Below are positions 14,483 through 20,667 of a stretch of DNA of 21,089 nt, piece after piece; the first letter of the stretch is position 1, and the number at the start of each line of letters is the position of its first letter. The DNA lies in contig CAYWAP010000030.1 of the NCBI GenBank assembly GCA_964456525.1, forward strand, positions 1 through 21,089, read 5' to 3'. The notes under the pieces are model-generated. The model was not told the DNA's origin and ran no database searches. It saw nothing but the letters and a program-made list of their open reading frames with translations. The position numbers and the translations under genes were made by a program. This stretch comes from Onthomonas sp964456525. Its GTDB lineage: Bacteria > Bacillota > Clostridia > Oscillospirales > Oscillospiraceae.

Positions 14483-15703
14483 CTATTCCGAAGAGTCCCC
14501 GCCCCTTCGTTCCTCTTTTGTCAGGGAACCAGGCCCGATGGCGTCCTTCCCATATTTTCCGCGGATGGCGTCCACGGCCTTTTCCAGCCGTTCCAGCTTT
14601 TCCCGCTGTTTGGGCGCCTGGGCGGCGAACAAATCCATCTGCTCGGCTGCATCCCACTGGGAAATCAGCCCCTGACCGGTAACGGTCAGCATGCGGATGG
14701 GACGGCGGAAATCCCAGCTGTTCCGGGCCAAGCCCATGGCGGTTTCGGCAATCTCCCGGGAGAGATAGGTGGGGACGCTGAGCTGCGTCTGGCGGGTGAT
14801 GGTTCGAAAATTCGGATCCCGAATGGTCAGCTGCACAGAGGTGCATTTCATCTCGTGCCGCCGCAGCCGGGTTCCCACGGAATCGGAGAGCAGTTCAATG
14901 CCCGTGCGCACAGCTTCCTCCCCCAACAGGTTTGCCGGGAAGGTCATGCCGTTGCCCACGCTCTTGGGAGGCCCCATTTCCCGGGCAGGGGTCACCTTGG
15001 AGGCGTCCAGCCCCCGGGCGTAGTCGGAGAGTATCCCGCCCTGCTTGCCCAGAATCCGCTCCAGAACCTGCCGGTCTGTCCTGGCGAGGTGGCCAATGGT
15101 GTGGATGTCGTAGGTTTTGAGGATTTTCGCGGTGGCGCTGCCCACAAAGAGCATGTCGGTCACCGGAAGGGGCCAGAGGATGTCCCGGAAATTTTCCCGG
15201 GTGATCACGGTTGTCGCATTTGGCTTTTTATAGTCACTGCCCAGCTTGGCAAAGACCTTGTTAAAGCTGACGCCGACGGAAATGGTCAGCCCCAGCTCGC
15301 GCTGAACGGTTTGGCGCAGCTCATCGGCAATCCCCCTCCCGTCTTTGCCAAACAGATGCATGGTGCCGGTGATGTCCAGCCAACTTTCGTCAATGGAAAA
15401 AGGTTCGACGATGTCGGTATACCGGTCGTAAATGGCGTTGATTTTCCGGGAAAACGCCCGATATTTCTCGTGATGGGAGGGGAGAAGCAGCAAATCCGGG
15501 CATTTTTTTCGGGCCTGCCAGATGGTTTCCGCGGTTTTCACCTGATAGCGCTTGGCAACTTCATTTTTGGCCAGAATGATGCCGTGCCGGGATTCCGGAT
15601 CGCCGCAAACCGCCACCGGTTTGTCCCGGAGCTCGGGATGAGAAAGCAGTTCCACGGACGCGAAAAAATTGTTCAGATCACAGTGCAATATGGTACGATC
15701 CAT
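14483..15703 (-). CDS. dinB: Y-family DNA polymerase IV (DinB)
   Basis: The 406-residue translesion polymerase has catalytic acidic residues D9 (CDLNNFFASVE) and D105/E106 (FSIDESWLD). The YxxxS region and little-finger domain follow. A sliding-clamp binding pentapeptide, QMDLF (355-359), lies near the C-terminus, as expected for a polymerase recruited to the replisome. The CDLNNFFASVE variant in place of DMDAFYASVE is common in clostridial members. The ATG at 15703 follows GGGAGG (15712-15717 on the minus strand); the TTG five codons earlier is inside that site. A LexA-like box and a strong promoter about 130-170 bp upstream indicate SOS control. The unstructured tail (KEERRGGDSSE) is hydrophilic. 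Confidence 0.93.
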   Translation of the reverse strand: MDRTILHCDLNNFFASVELLSHPELRDKPVAVCGDPESRHGIILAKNEVAKRYQVKTAETIWQARKKCPDLLLLPSHHEKYRAFSRKINAIYDRYTDIVEPFSIDESWLDITGTMHLFGKDGRGIADELRQTVQRELGLTISVGVSFNKVFAKLGSDYKKPNATTVITRENFRDILWPLPVTDMLFVGSATAKILKTYDIHTIGHLARTDRQVLERILGKQGGILSDYARGLDASKVTPAREMGPPKSVGNGMTFPANLLGEEAVRTGIELLSDSVGTRLRRHEMKCTSVQLTIRDPNFRTITRQTQLSVPTYLSREIAETAMGLARNSWDFRRPIRMLTVTGQGLISQWDAAEQMDLFAAQAPKQREKLERLEKAVDAIRGKYGKDAIGPGSLTKEERRGGDSSE

Positions 15704-15833
15704 CCCAAAGCCTCCCAAACCGGCCCTGTTTGCAACATGGCAGCATGGCCAGGTGACATTTCCGCCATAGGTAGTTGATTTTTTCTGTCATTGGTCATGG
15801 TTCTCATGTTCAAACAAAGCCTAAGACAACGAT

Positions 15834-15862
15834 ACTTTACCACACAACGGCATATTTGTCAA
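15834..15862 (-). promoter_or_regulatory. dinB promoter
   Basis: On the minus strand TTGACA (15862-15857) and TAAAGT (15839-15834) are 17 bp apart. The predicted start is near 15827, giving a leader of about 124 nt. The -35 overlaps the LexA box at 15860-15873, an arrangement in which bound LexA would block RNA polymerase. Confidence 0.8.
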
Positions 15863-15873
15863 ACAGATGTTCG
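15860..15873 (-). promoter_or_regulatory. LexA (SOS) operator of dinB
   Basis: The minus-strand sequence CGAACATCTGTTTG matches the Bacillus-type SOS box CGAACRNRYGTTYG at 13 of 14 positions; the only mismatch is C for R in the centre. It overlaps the dinB -35. Its identity follows from the established Gram-positive LexA consensus; binding itself is inferred. Confidence 0.8.
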
Positions 15874-15943
15874 AATTATCATATGAACACCTTTTCATGA
15901 GAGTTTGCCCGGTGGCGGCGGCCCCTTTGCACTGGGTGGAACG

Positions 15944-15974
15944 AAAAAAGAGCACGCCTGTTCGGCGCGCTCTT
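15944..15974 (-). terminator. Terminator of the 3D-domain protein gene
   Basis: On the minus strand AAGAGCGCGCC pairs with GGCGTGCTCTT (11 bp, one G-U) around a 5-nt loop, followed by TTTT. It lies 12 bp after the stop of the 3D-domain gene and shields the dinB promoter from read-through. Confidence 0.85.
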
Positions 15975-15986
15975 CATCAGGTGTGT

Positions 15987-17066
15987 TCAGTTCAGGAAGT
16001 AAACCTTCATGGTTCGGTTGCCAAAGGAGTAACAGGCGGAAGTGGAATTGTAGTACAGGTCAATTCGATTCCCGCTCACACCGCAGTCCCCGGCGACGGC
16101 GATTCCATAGACGATGGAGCCGTCTGCTGAGACGATAAACATCTTGGTGCCGTAGGAGATCACCGAGGGATCCACTGCCACCACACCGACGGAAGGCACA
16201 GCCCCTGTAGAGGTACGGCTTCCGCTGGAAGCGGTGTATGCGGTGCAGGCGAAGGACTCCACGCTGGAGAAGCTGTAGGTTGCTCCGCTCTTGGTGGTGA
16301 TGGTCATCAGCTCATCATCAATGTTGGTGATGTAGTCCTGGCTCTGGCTCAGGCTGCTGAGGGACGGCGTGGAAACCCGGGTGCCGTATGCAGTGATCTC
16401 GGGAACCATGTCGGTTGTGGTGGTGCTCTCAATCACGTCTTCCGGCTCGCCGCCGTCGATGACCGTGACCTTGTGATGATAGGTCGTGGTGCCGGGGACG
16501 CCGGCCTGTTTGATGTACTCAACGCCGCGATAAGAGTCGGGATCCGCCTCGCGAACCTTCTCGTAATCGGATTCCTCCGTGACATCGTAGTAGGTGATCT
16601 CTACCCGGTTGACCACGATGGAATCGCCGCCATTCACGATGCTGTCCAGATCGGCGGAGATAATGTCGTTTTCCCCCAATTGGACGTTCAGCCGCTCCAG
16701 GACATCGGCCACTGTGTCGCCGTCCTCCAGCTGAATGCTGGAGATGGAGCCGTCAACGGTAAGGGTTGCGTACTGTTTGTGGGTGACGGACACCTGAACT
16801 GTTCCGTCCTCTGTGCTCTCATCTGCTGAAACCAGGTCGGTGGCGTTCACATCGACGCCCGCTTCATCCAGCGCGCTGTTCACACTGTTGCCGTCGGTTT
16901 CCACGACGTAAGTGGCCTCATCCGTCGTAATCTCATACGTCACAGTTTTCGCATTGGCGGTGTTGGACATTAAGAAGACCAAAACCAGCACCATGACAAA
17001 GACGGCGATGAGCTTACAGACCAGCTGGCGCCTGTGACCTGGCTTGGCAATGAAAAGTGATGTCAT
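15987..17066 (-). CDS. Secreted cell wall protein with DUF348, G5 and 3D domains (YabE/Rpf-like)
   Basis: The 359-residue protein is exported: a basic N-terminus, a hydrophobic segment (17-38) and a signal-peptidase-like site ANA before K40. Ubiquitin-like DUF348 repeats occupy about 42-150 (for example TYEITTDEATYVVETDGNSV and YATLTVDGSISSIQLEDGDT), a G5 domain about 155-228, and a C-terminal 3D domain (270-359). The three defining aspartates of the 3D fold are seen at D299 (AVDPSVI), D327 (GDCG) and D336 (RIDLYY). Proteins of this build (B. subtilis YabE, clostridial Rpf analogues) are peptidoglycan-active, probably lytic transglycosylase-like. The ATG at 17066 follows GGAGGGG on the minus strand; a longer frame reaching 17372 passes through the promoter and is rejected. 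It is a single-gene unit with its own promoter and terminator. Confidence 0.88.
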   Translation of the reverse strand: MTSLFIAKPGHRRQLVCKLIAVFVMVLVLVFLMSNTANAKTVTYEITTDEATYVVETDGNSVNSALDEAGVDVNATDLVSADESTEDGTVQVSVTHKQYATLTVDGSISSIQLEDGDTVADVLERLNVQLGENDIISADLDSIVNGGDSIVVNRVEITYYDVTEESDYEKVREADPDSYRGVEYIKQAGVPGTTTYHHKVTVIDGGEPEDVIESTTTTDMVPEITAYGTRVSTPSLSSLSQSQDYITNIDDELMTITTKSGATYSFSSVESFACTAYTASSGSRTSTGAVPSVGVVAVDPSVISYGTKMFIVSADGSIVYGIAVAGDCGVSGNRIDLYYNSTSACYSFGNRTMKVYFLN

Positions 17067-17105
17067 GAAACCCCTCCAAAAGGATTTGCTGTGCTTTTGG
17101 TTGGT

Positions 17106-17136
17106 GGTTACAGAATGTAAAACTTGTAACCATTCT
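17106..17136 (-). promoter_or_regulatory. Structured 5' leader of the 3D-domain gene
   Basis: On the minus strand the leader carries AGAATG overlapping GGTTAC, an 8-nt spacer, and then CATTCT followed by GTAACC. Each half can pair with its partner, but the two helices interleave, so they form either a pseudoknot or two mutually exclusive hairpins. It lies between the promoter and the ribosome site. I do not recognise a known riboswitch class. Confidence 0.4.
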
Positions 17137-17148
17137 TGAACGTGTAAG

Positions 17149-17177
17149 ATAATAGCATAAAAACCCTTTAAAGTCAA
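17149..17177 (-). promoter_or_regulatory. Promoter of the 3D-domain gene (extended -10)
   Basis: Minus-strand TTGACT (17177-17172) and TATTAT (17154-17149) are separated by 17 bp, and TG precedes the -10 by one base, making an extended -10. The start is near 17142 and the leader is about 75 nt. The flanking region is strikingly AT-rich for this genome. Confidence 0.85.
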
Positions 17178-17303
17178 GAAAAATGAAACAATTTTTTGGT
17201 ATGCCCATTTTACAGGTTGAAAAAACGCGCGAAAAAGTTCTGAAAAATAAAAATGTGATGAGATAATGAGGGTAAAAGTAACAAAAAGTAACGGTTTGAG
17301 CGC

Positions 17304-17330
17304 AAAAAAAAACGCCCGGCAAAGCGGGCG
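17304..17330 (-). terminator. Terminator of the MocR-type regulator gene
   Basis: On the minus strand CGCCCG pairs with CGGGCG around a 6-nt loop, followed by nine T residues. It begins 9 bp after the regulator stop codon. The 130 bases between here and the next promoter hold no gene. Confidence 0.85.
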
Positions 17331-17338
17331 CAGGGGCG

Positions 17339-18763
17339 TCAGGAACGCTGGGGAGAGGAGGGATTCCAGCATTGCACCAGCTGGCGGAAGGCTTGGGGCA
17401 TGTCCGCGGCGCGCATGGTGGCATAACCCAGAAGGAAAACAGGGGCGTGAGATCCTTCGGTTGGGTTGTGATAGTAGTGGGACAGCGGATAGACATGGAT
17501 TCCGGCCGCCTCCGCGCGGCGGATCAGTTCCGATTCGCTCCAGCGGCTGTGTACGGTGAGCAGCAGGTGCAGTCCGGCATCTTCTCCGCTGATCTCGGCA
17601 AACTCCGTCAGGCCGGACTCCCGGGCGGCCATCAGCAGCGCATCCCGCCGGGTGCGGTAGCGCTTCTTCGTCCTGGAGATATGGCGTTCCAGGTGTCCGC
17701 GCTCCATAAACAGCGCCAGAATATATTGCTCAAAGGAGGGGACGGTAGAGGAATAGAACAGCAGCTCTTTTTGATACAGCGCGGTCAGTGCCGGGGGCAG
17801 TACCATGTAGCTGATTCGCAGGGAGGGGGCCAGGCTCTTGGTAAAGGTGTTCAGGTAAATGACCCGATCCAGCCTGTCCAGACCCTGCAAAGCGGGAATG
17901 GGACGGCCGGTCAATCGGAACTCGGCGTCATAATCATCCTCAATGATGTAGCGGTCTGGAGCCTGACCAGCCCAGTCCAGCAGCTCCTGCCGTCGGGAGA
18001 CCGGCATGATGACGCCGGTGGGGAAGTGGTGGGAGGGCGTCACATGAACCACCCGAGCGCCGGACGCGCAGAGCAAATCCACGTTCAGCCCCTGGCTGTC
18101 CACCGCCACCGGAATCACCTGCGCGCCGCAATGGGACAGGATTTGTGCGGTTTTGTGATACCCCGGCTCCTCGACGGCATAGCCGCCCTCCCGGCCCAAC
18201 AGCTGAACCAGAAGGGAGATGAGAAATTCAGACCCTGCCCCTACGACGATCTGCTCCGGAGAGACCTGGATTCCCCGGAAGTGATAGAGGTGTTCTACGA
18301 TGGCCTCCCGCAGCTCCAGGACGCCCTGGGGCGGCGCACTGGTCAATAAAACGCTGTCCTGCCTGGAGAGCACCTCACGGGTCAGTTTCGCCCAGGTGGC
18401 AAAGGGAAAGTTTTCCGCATCGACAGCGTTCGTGGCAAAATCGTAACGGTATGTCCGGCTTGCTTCCGGCCCCAATGGGGGGACTGGAGCGGGGGCGGCC
18501 TTTTGAACCGGTTGCCCGGCAGCGCGCTGAACGAAAAACCCCCGCCGGTTTTCGCTGTGCAAGTAGCCTTCGGCGACCAATTGACTGTAGGCCGTCTCAA
18601 CGGTGACCACACTGATTCTGGTGTCCGTGGCCAGCTGCCGCTTGGAGGGGAGTTTATCACCGGCCTGTAAATGGCCGTTTTCCATCTCCTGGCGCAAATA
18701 GCGGTAAAGCTGCTCATAGAGGGGGATGGAGCTGGTGGGGTCAAGGGTGGGGGATAGCGTCAT
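17339..18763 (-). CDS. MocR/PdxR-type transcriptional regulator (GntR wHTH plus PLP aminotransferase fold)
   Basis: The 474-residue protein has an N-terminal GntR winged helix (about 12-80: IPLYEQLYRYLRQEM, LPSKRQLA, VTVETAYSQLVAEGYL) joined by a Pro/Ala linker to an aminotransferase class I domain. The PLP-binding features are kept: EDDYDAEF (275-282) and the Schiff-base lysine K309 in NTFTKSLAPSLRISY. MocR regulators bind DNA as head-to-tail dimers and sense PLP or an amino-acid adduct; members control vitamin B6, GABA, taurine or cell wall genes. No pdxST, gab or transporter gene is adjacent, so the target is not evident. AGGTG precedes the ATG by 6 nt. TTATAA occurs both over the -10 and in the leader, 32 bp apart, which could be the half-sites for autoregulation. 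Confidence 0.92.
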   Translation of the reverse strand: MTLSPTLDPTSSIPLYEQLYRYLRQEMENGHLQAGDKLPSKRQLATDTRISVVTVETAYSQLVAEGYLHSENRRGFFVQRAAGQPVQKAAPAPVPPLGPEASRTYRYDFATNAVDAENFPFATWAKLTREVLSRQDSVLLTSAPPQGVLELREAIVEHLYHFRGIQVSPEQIVVGAGSEFLISLLVQLLGREGGYAVEEPGYHKTAQILSHCGAQVIPVAVDSQGLNVDLLCASGARVVHVTPSHHFPTGVIMPVSRRQELLDWAGQAPDRYIIEDDYDAEFRLTGRPIPALQGLDRLDRVIYLNTFTKSLAPSLRISYMVLPPALTALYQKELLFYSSTVPSFEQYILALFMERGHLERHISRTKKRYRTRRDALLMAARESGLTEFAEISGEDAGLHLLLTVHSRWSESELIRRAEAAGIHVYPLSHYYHNPTEGSHAPVFLLGYATMRAADMPQAFRQLVQCWNPSSPQRS

Positions 18764-18804
18764 GATAACACCTGACTTTATAAATGCGTGATTTTTTAGA
18801 TGAT

Positions 18805-18833
18805 ATTATAAGGTCAGAGAGCCAATCTGTCAA
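18805..18833 (-). promoter_or_regulatory. Consensus promoter of the MocR-type regulator
   Basis: Minus-strand TTGACA (18833-18828) and TATAAT (18810-18805) with a 17-bp spacer match the sigma-A consensus at all 12 positions. So strong a promoter on a regulator gene suggests repression, probably by its own product. Confidence 0.9.
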
Positions 18834-18908
18834 GTGTCCCGGGAAAGGGGAGTCCCTCCGCACAAGGCATAAAAGGGTGAGACGGGAGGGAAATTCTGTC
18901 AGGGGGAC

Positions 18909-18937
18909 TTGATGTTTTCCGGTAATTTGGGTACACT
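18909..18937 (+). promoter_or_regulatory. Promoter of the CYTH-domain gene
   Basis: TTGATG (18909-18914) and TACACT (18932-18937) are 17 bp apart. The predicted start near 18944 lies downstream of the ATG at 18938, which supports using the later ATG at 18959. Confidence 0.6.
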
Positions 18938-18958
18938 ATGGCAAAGGAGAGGATTGCA

Positions 18959-19435
18959 ATGGAAATTGAGCGCAAGTTTTGGATTGAGGGCTTTCCCACG
19001 GATCTGCCGGAGATTGTCCGCATGGAGACGGACCAGGGTTATCTGGTCACCTTCCCGGTGACGCTGCGGATTCGTCGAAGCGAGCGGAAGGATAACGGCG
19101 CCGTGCGGTACGTCTTGTGCATCAAGAGCAAAGGGGTGCTGTCCCGGCATGAGGTGGAGACGGACATCACAAAAGAGCAGTATGAGGAACTGGAAAGCAT
19201 GCTGGAAAAACCGGTCGTCCACAAGGATTACCGGGCGTACCGGCTGCCGGACGGCCACACGCTGGAGTGTGCCGTGGTGGACAACGGCGCCTTTGCCTAC
19301 GCTGAAGTGGAATTTGAGAGCGAAGAGGAGGCCAACGCCTGGGAGCCGATTCCCTTTTTGGGCGAGGAGTTAACCTATCGGCGCGGATTCTCCATGGGAG
19401 AGTACTGGGCCACCCGGAAGGTGCCCGGGCGATAA
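18959..19435 (+). CDS. CYTH-domain protein (triphosphate tunnel metalloenzyme family)
   Basis: The 158-residue protein starts with MEIERKFWI, the ExExK signature that names the CYTH superfamily (class IV adenylate cyclases, thiamine and inorganic triphosphatases). Other tunnel residues are visible: TLRIRRSE, YVLCIKSKG, RHEVETDI, KDYRAYRL and YAEVEFESEEEA. The size fits small bacterial members that hydrolyse tripolyphosphate or similar substrates; the exact substrate cannot be told. AAAGGAGAGG (18944-18952) precedes the ATG at 18959 at an ideal distance; a seven-residue longer start at 18938 lacks a site and overlaps the -10. The gene stands alone between a divergent regulator and a tRNA. Confidence 0.88.
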   Translation: MEIERKFWIEGFPTDLPEIVRMETDQGYLVTFPVTLRIRRSERKDNGAVRYVLCIKSKGVLSRHEVETDITKEQYEELESMLEKPVVHKDYRAYRLPDGHTLECAVVDNGAFAYAEVEFESEEEANAWEPIPFLGEELTYRRGFSMGEYWATRKVPGR

Positions 19436-19463
19436 GCGAGGGGTAAAAAAAGAAAAATTAGCC

Positions 19464-19491
19464 TTGACTTCTGTGAAAATTTCGCTATAAT
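19464..19491 (+). promoter_or_regulatory. Promoter of tRNA-Ser
   Basis: TTGACT (19464-19469) and TATAAT (19486-19491) are 16 bp apart, with the start expected about 7 nt later near 19498, 15 nt before the mature tRNA end. Confidence 0.8.
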
Positions 19492-19512
19492 ATTCGTTGT
19501 TGAAACTGCAAT

Positions 19513-19603
19513 GCAGAAGTGGCTGAGTGGTCGAAGGCGCACGATTGGAAATCGTGTAGGCGTTGATAGCGTCTCAAGGGTTCAAATCCCTTCTTCTGCG
19601 CCA
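19513..19603 (+). tRNA. tRNA-Ser (anticodon GGA)
   Basis: The 91-nt molecule has acceptor stem GCAGAAG/CTTCTGC, discriminator G and an encoded CCA end (19601-19603). The anticodon arm CACGA-TTGGAAA-TCGTG presents GGA, reading UCC/UCU serine codons. A long variable arm (TAGGCGTTGATAGCGTCT region), typical of class II tRNAs, and a T-arm AGGG-TTCAAAT-CCCT are present. It marks the border between conserved genes on the left and the IS/CRISPR region on the right. Confidence 0.98.
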
Positions 19604-19651
19604 GAGGAAACCCTGTTAATCGTGATATTTCGTCTTGTCAGGGGTAGAGAG

Positions 19652-19682
19652 CGGTGTGATCGTAAACGGTCACACCGTTTTT
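19652..19682 (+). terminator. Terminator of tRNA-Ser
   Basis: CGGTGTGA (19652-19659) pairs perfectly with TCACACCG (19670-19677) around a 10-nt loop, followed by TTTTT. It is a textbook intrinsic terminator 48 nt after the tRNA. Confidence 0.9.
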
Positions 19683-19757
19683 GTGTCCTCGGAAATCGCA
19701 GAAATTTCTACGCCATCTACGAAGCGGGAAGAGATTTTTACTGCCTACATCTGCTTG

Positions 19758-19795
19758 CCGCTGGATTTGTCAGGTGCAAACACCTGACTCAGCGG
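19758..19795. repeat. Two-tier imperfect inverted repeat (possible cruciform)
   Basis: The outer stem CCGCTG/CAGCGG encloses an inner perfect stem GTCAGGTG/CACCTGAC with a 4-nt loop. The arms are unequal, with a 5-nt bulge on the left and 1 nt on the right. There is no T-run, so this is not a simple terminator. It lies in gene-free DNA between the tRNA terminator and the IS256 relic. The 10-mer CTGGATTTGT overlapping it recurs at 20136-20145 near the IS end. The rest of 19683-19842 holds nothing I can assign. Confidence 0.5.
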
Positions 19796-19842
19796 GGACA
19801 TTGTCATCTGTTTCTCCATGTTTTTAGGGTATCATTTCTGGT

Positions 19843-20094
19843 TGTACGGCGACCTACTGCGATTTTCCCAGTGAACACTGGACTCGCATCCGTACCAACA
19901 ATGTTATTGAGCGGTTGAACCGGGAGATCCGCCGCAGGACTCGTGTGGTGGGCTGTTTCCCAGACGGCAATTCGGCCCTGATGCTGGTCTGTGCCCGGCT
20001 GCGGCATGTGGCTGGCACCCAGTGGGGCAACAGGAAGTACATGAACATGAAGCACCTGGAGGCGGCTCTGGAAGACGCTTCTATTGCCGGCTGA
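19843..20094 (+). pseudogene. C-terminal relic of an IS256-family (Mutator-type) transposase
   Basis: An 83-codon frame with no start encodes the conserved C-terminal end of IS256-family transposases. It reads DFPSEHWTRIRTNNVIERLN followed by REIRRRTRVVGCFPDG and NRKYMNMKHLEAALED, ending at TGA (20092-20094). A stop codon lies five codons upstream in frame and the catalytic DDE domain is missing, so about four fifths of a normal 400-residue transposase is gone. GC content and codon use are richer than in the surrounding AT-rich remnants. It cannot be active. Confidence 0.88.
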
Positions 20095-20155
20095 CCTCAT
20101 TCACTCAGAGTCTGTAAACATATTTGCGCATAACTCTGGATTTGTTGACAGTACC
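20095..20155 (+). mobile_element. Probable right end of the IS256-family element
   Basis: The 61 bases after the transposase stop run to TTGACAGTACC (20145-20155), which has the look of a terminal inverted repeat, reading GGTACTGTCAA inward on the other strand. No matching left end in opposite orientation is present in the window, consistent with a one-ended remnant. Confidence 0.5.
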
Positions 20156-20249
20156 ATGCTTTGTTCAACCTCTACCTCCCTTATTTCTATTATACCATAG
20201 GAATGGAGTTTTGGGGCTTTTGTCAATAGGTTCAACTTTTGACAGTACC
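20156..20249 (-). mobile_element. Second IS-end fragment with outward copy of the 11-mer and minus-strand expression signals
   Basis: TTGACAGTACC recurs exactly at 20239-20249, in the same orientation as at 20145-20155. Reading inward on the minus strand from it, there is an extended -10 (TGGTATAAT, TATAAT at 20194-20189), a ribosome site AAGGGAGG, and then TTG and ATG start codons before the sequence runs into the neighbouring IS end. This looks like the 5' end of another IS whose body was replaced. The leftover frame is only about 20 codons. Confidence 0.45.
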
Positions 20250-20348
20250 GAGGATTTGGTTACGAGAGATGGACTGCGCTGGAAGATAGCGAGCATTCAT
20301 CCGGGCTTGATATCAGGATCCCTCGGAGTCACAATAATTCGAAAAAAG

Positions 20349-20391
20349 GAACTGCATTCACTTTTGAATTCGTGAATGCAGTTCTATTTTT
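20349..20391. terminator. Bidirectional intrinsic terminator
   Basis: GAACTGCATTCAC (20349-20361) pairs perfectly over 13 bp with GTGAATGCAGTTC (20372-20384), with a 10-nt loop. A T-rich tract (TATTTTT) follows on the + strand, and an A-run (20342-20347) precedes it, so it also works on the minus strand. No intact gene ends next to it; it probably belonged to an eroded element. Confidence 0.7.
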
Positions 20392-20473
20392 ATCTCGCTT
20401 GCGAATGCAATATATTCAAAAACCGGGAAGTAATTGATTTGAGGAACATTTGAATTCATCCCTTGACACTGTG

Positions 20474-20660
20474 GCAAAGAGACATCCAGTTTATCATATC
20501 TGGTAGCAATTCTGCGGAACCACATCATTAGCCCCGTGTTTTGAGATGTATTCCCAAATCGCTTTAAAGCCGTAAGTGCGATCGGCCAGTGCTTGACTTG
20601 TTCCAACCGTTCGATGGCGTGGACAGAATCGTGGGTGTTCCCGGCGGAGCGCCAAAAGGT
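20474..20660 (-). pseudogene. Frameshifted and internally deleted IS5-like transposase fragment
   Basis: Three pieces of an IS5-type DDE transposase can be read on the minus strand. Frame 1 (20651-about 20590) gives RSAGNTHDSVHAIERLEQVK. After a frameshift, frame 2 (20592-20509) gives ALADRTYGFKAIWEYISKHG and then ANDVVPQN. Back in frame 1, from 20522, WFRRIATRYDKLDVSL matches the conserved FRRIATRYDK end. The segment between the GAxxVxP and FRRIATRYDK blocks, roughly 35-40 residues in intact relatives, is deleted. There is no N-terminal part. The fragment stops 8 bp from the first CRISPR repeat. Family assignment is by remembered motifs. Confidence 0.75.
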
Positions 20661-20667
20661 ATCGGCG

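Noticed and set aside
14855..15778. 307-codon plus-strand open frame opposite dinB
   Set aside because: No ribosome site or domain; dinB on the minus strand has catalytic residues, promoter and SOS box.
15673..15807. 44-codon upstream frame in the dinB leader overlapping the dinB start out of frame
   Set aside because: Its first ATG lacks a Shine-Dalgarno sequence and the product resembles no YolD-like or other SOS partner; I treat it as chance.
15796..15812. Second LexA-like site in the dinB leader (GAACATGAGAAC)
   Set aside because: The two GAAC halves are in direct, not inverted, orientation, so it does not fit the SOS palindrome.
17067..17372. 102-codon N-terminal extension of the 3D-domain protein
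   Set aside because: It crosses the strong promoter and AT-rich leader; the ATG at 17066 has GGAGGGG at the right distance and a signal peptide right after it.
19511..19918. 135-codon plus-strand open frame starting in tRNA-Ser
   Set aside because: It begins inside the tRNA, reads through its terminator and the hairpin, and matches no family.
20124..20375. 83-codon open frame between the IS ends and the terminator
   Set aside because: It spans IS-end sequence and half of the bidirectional hairpin, with no ribosome site and no recognisable motif.
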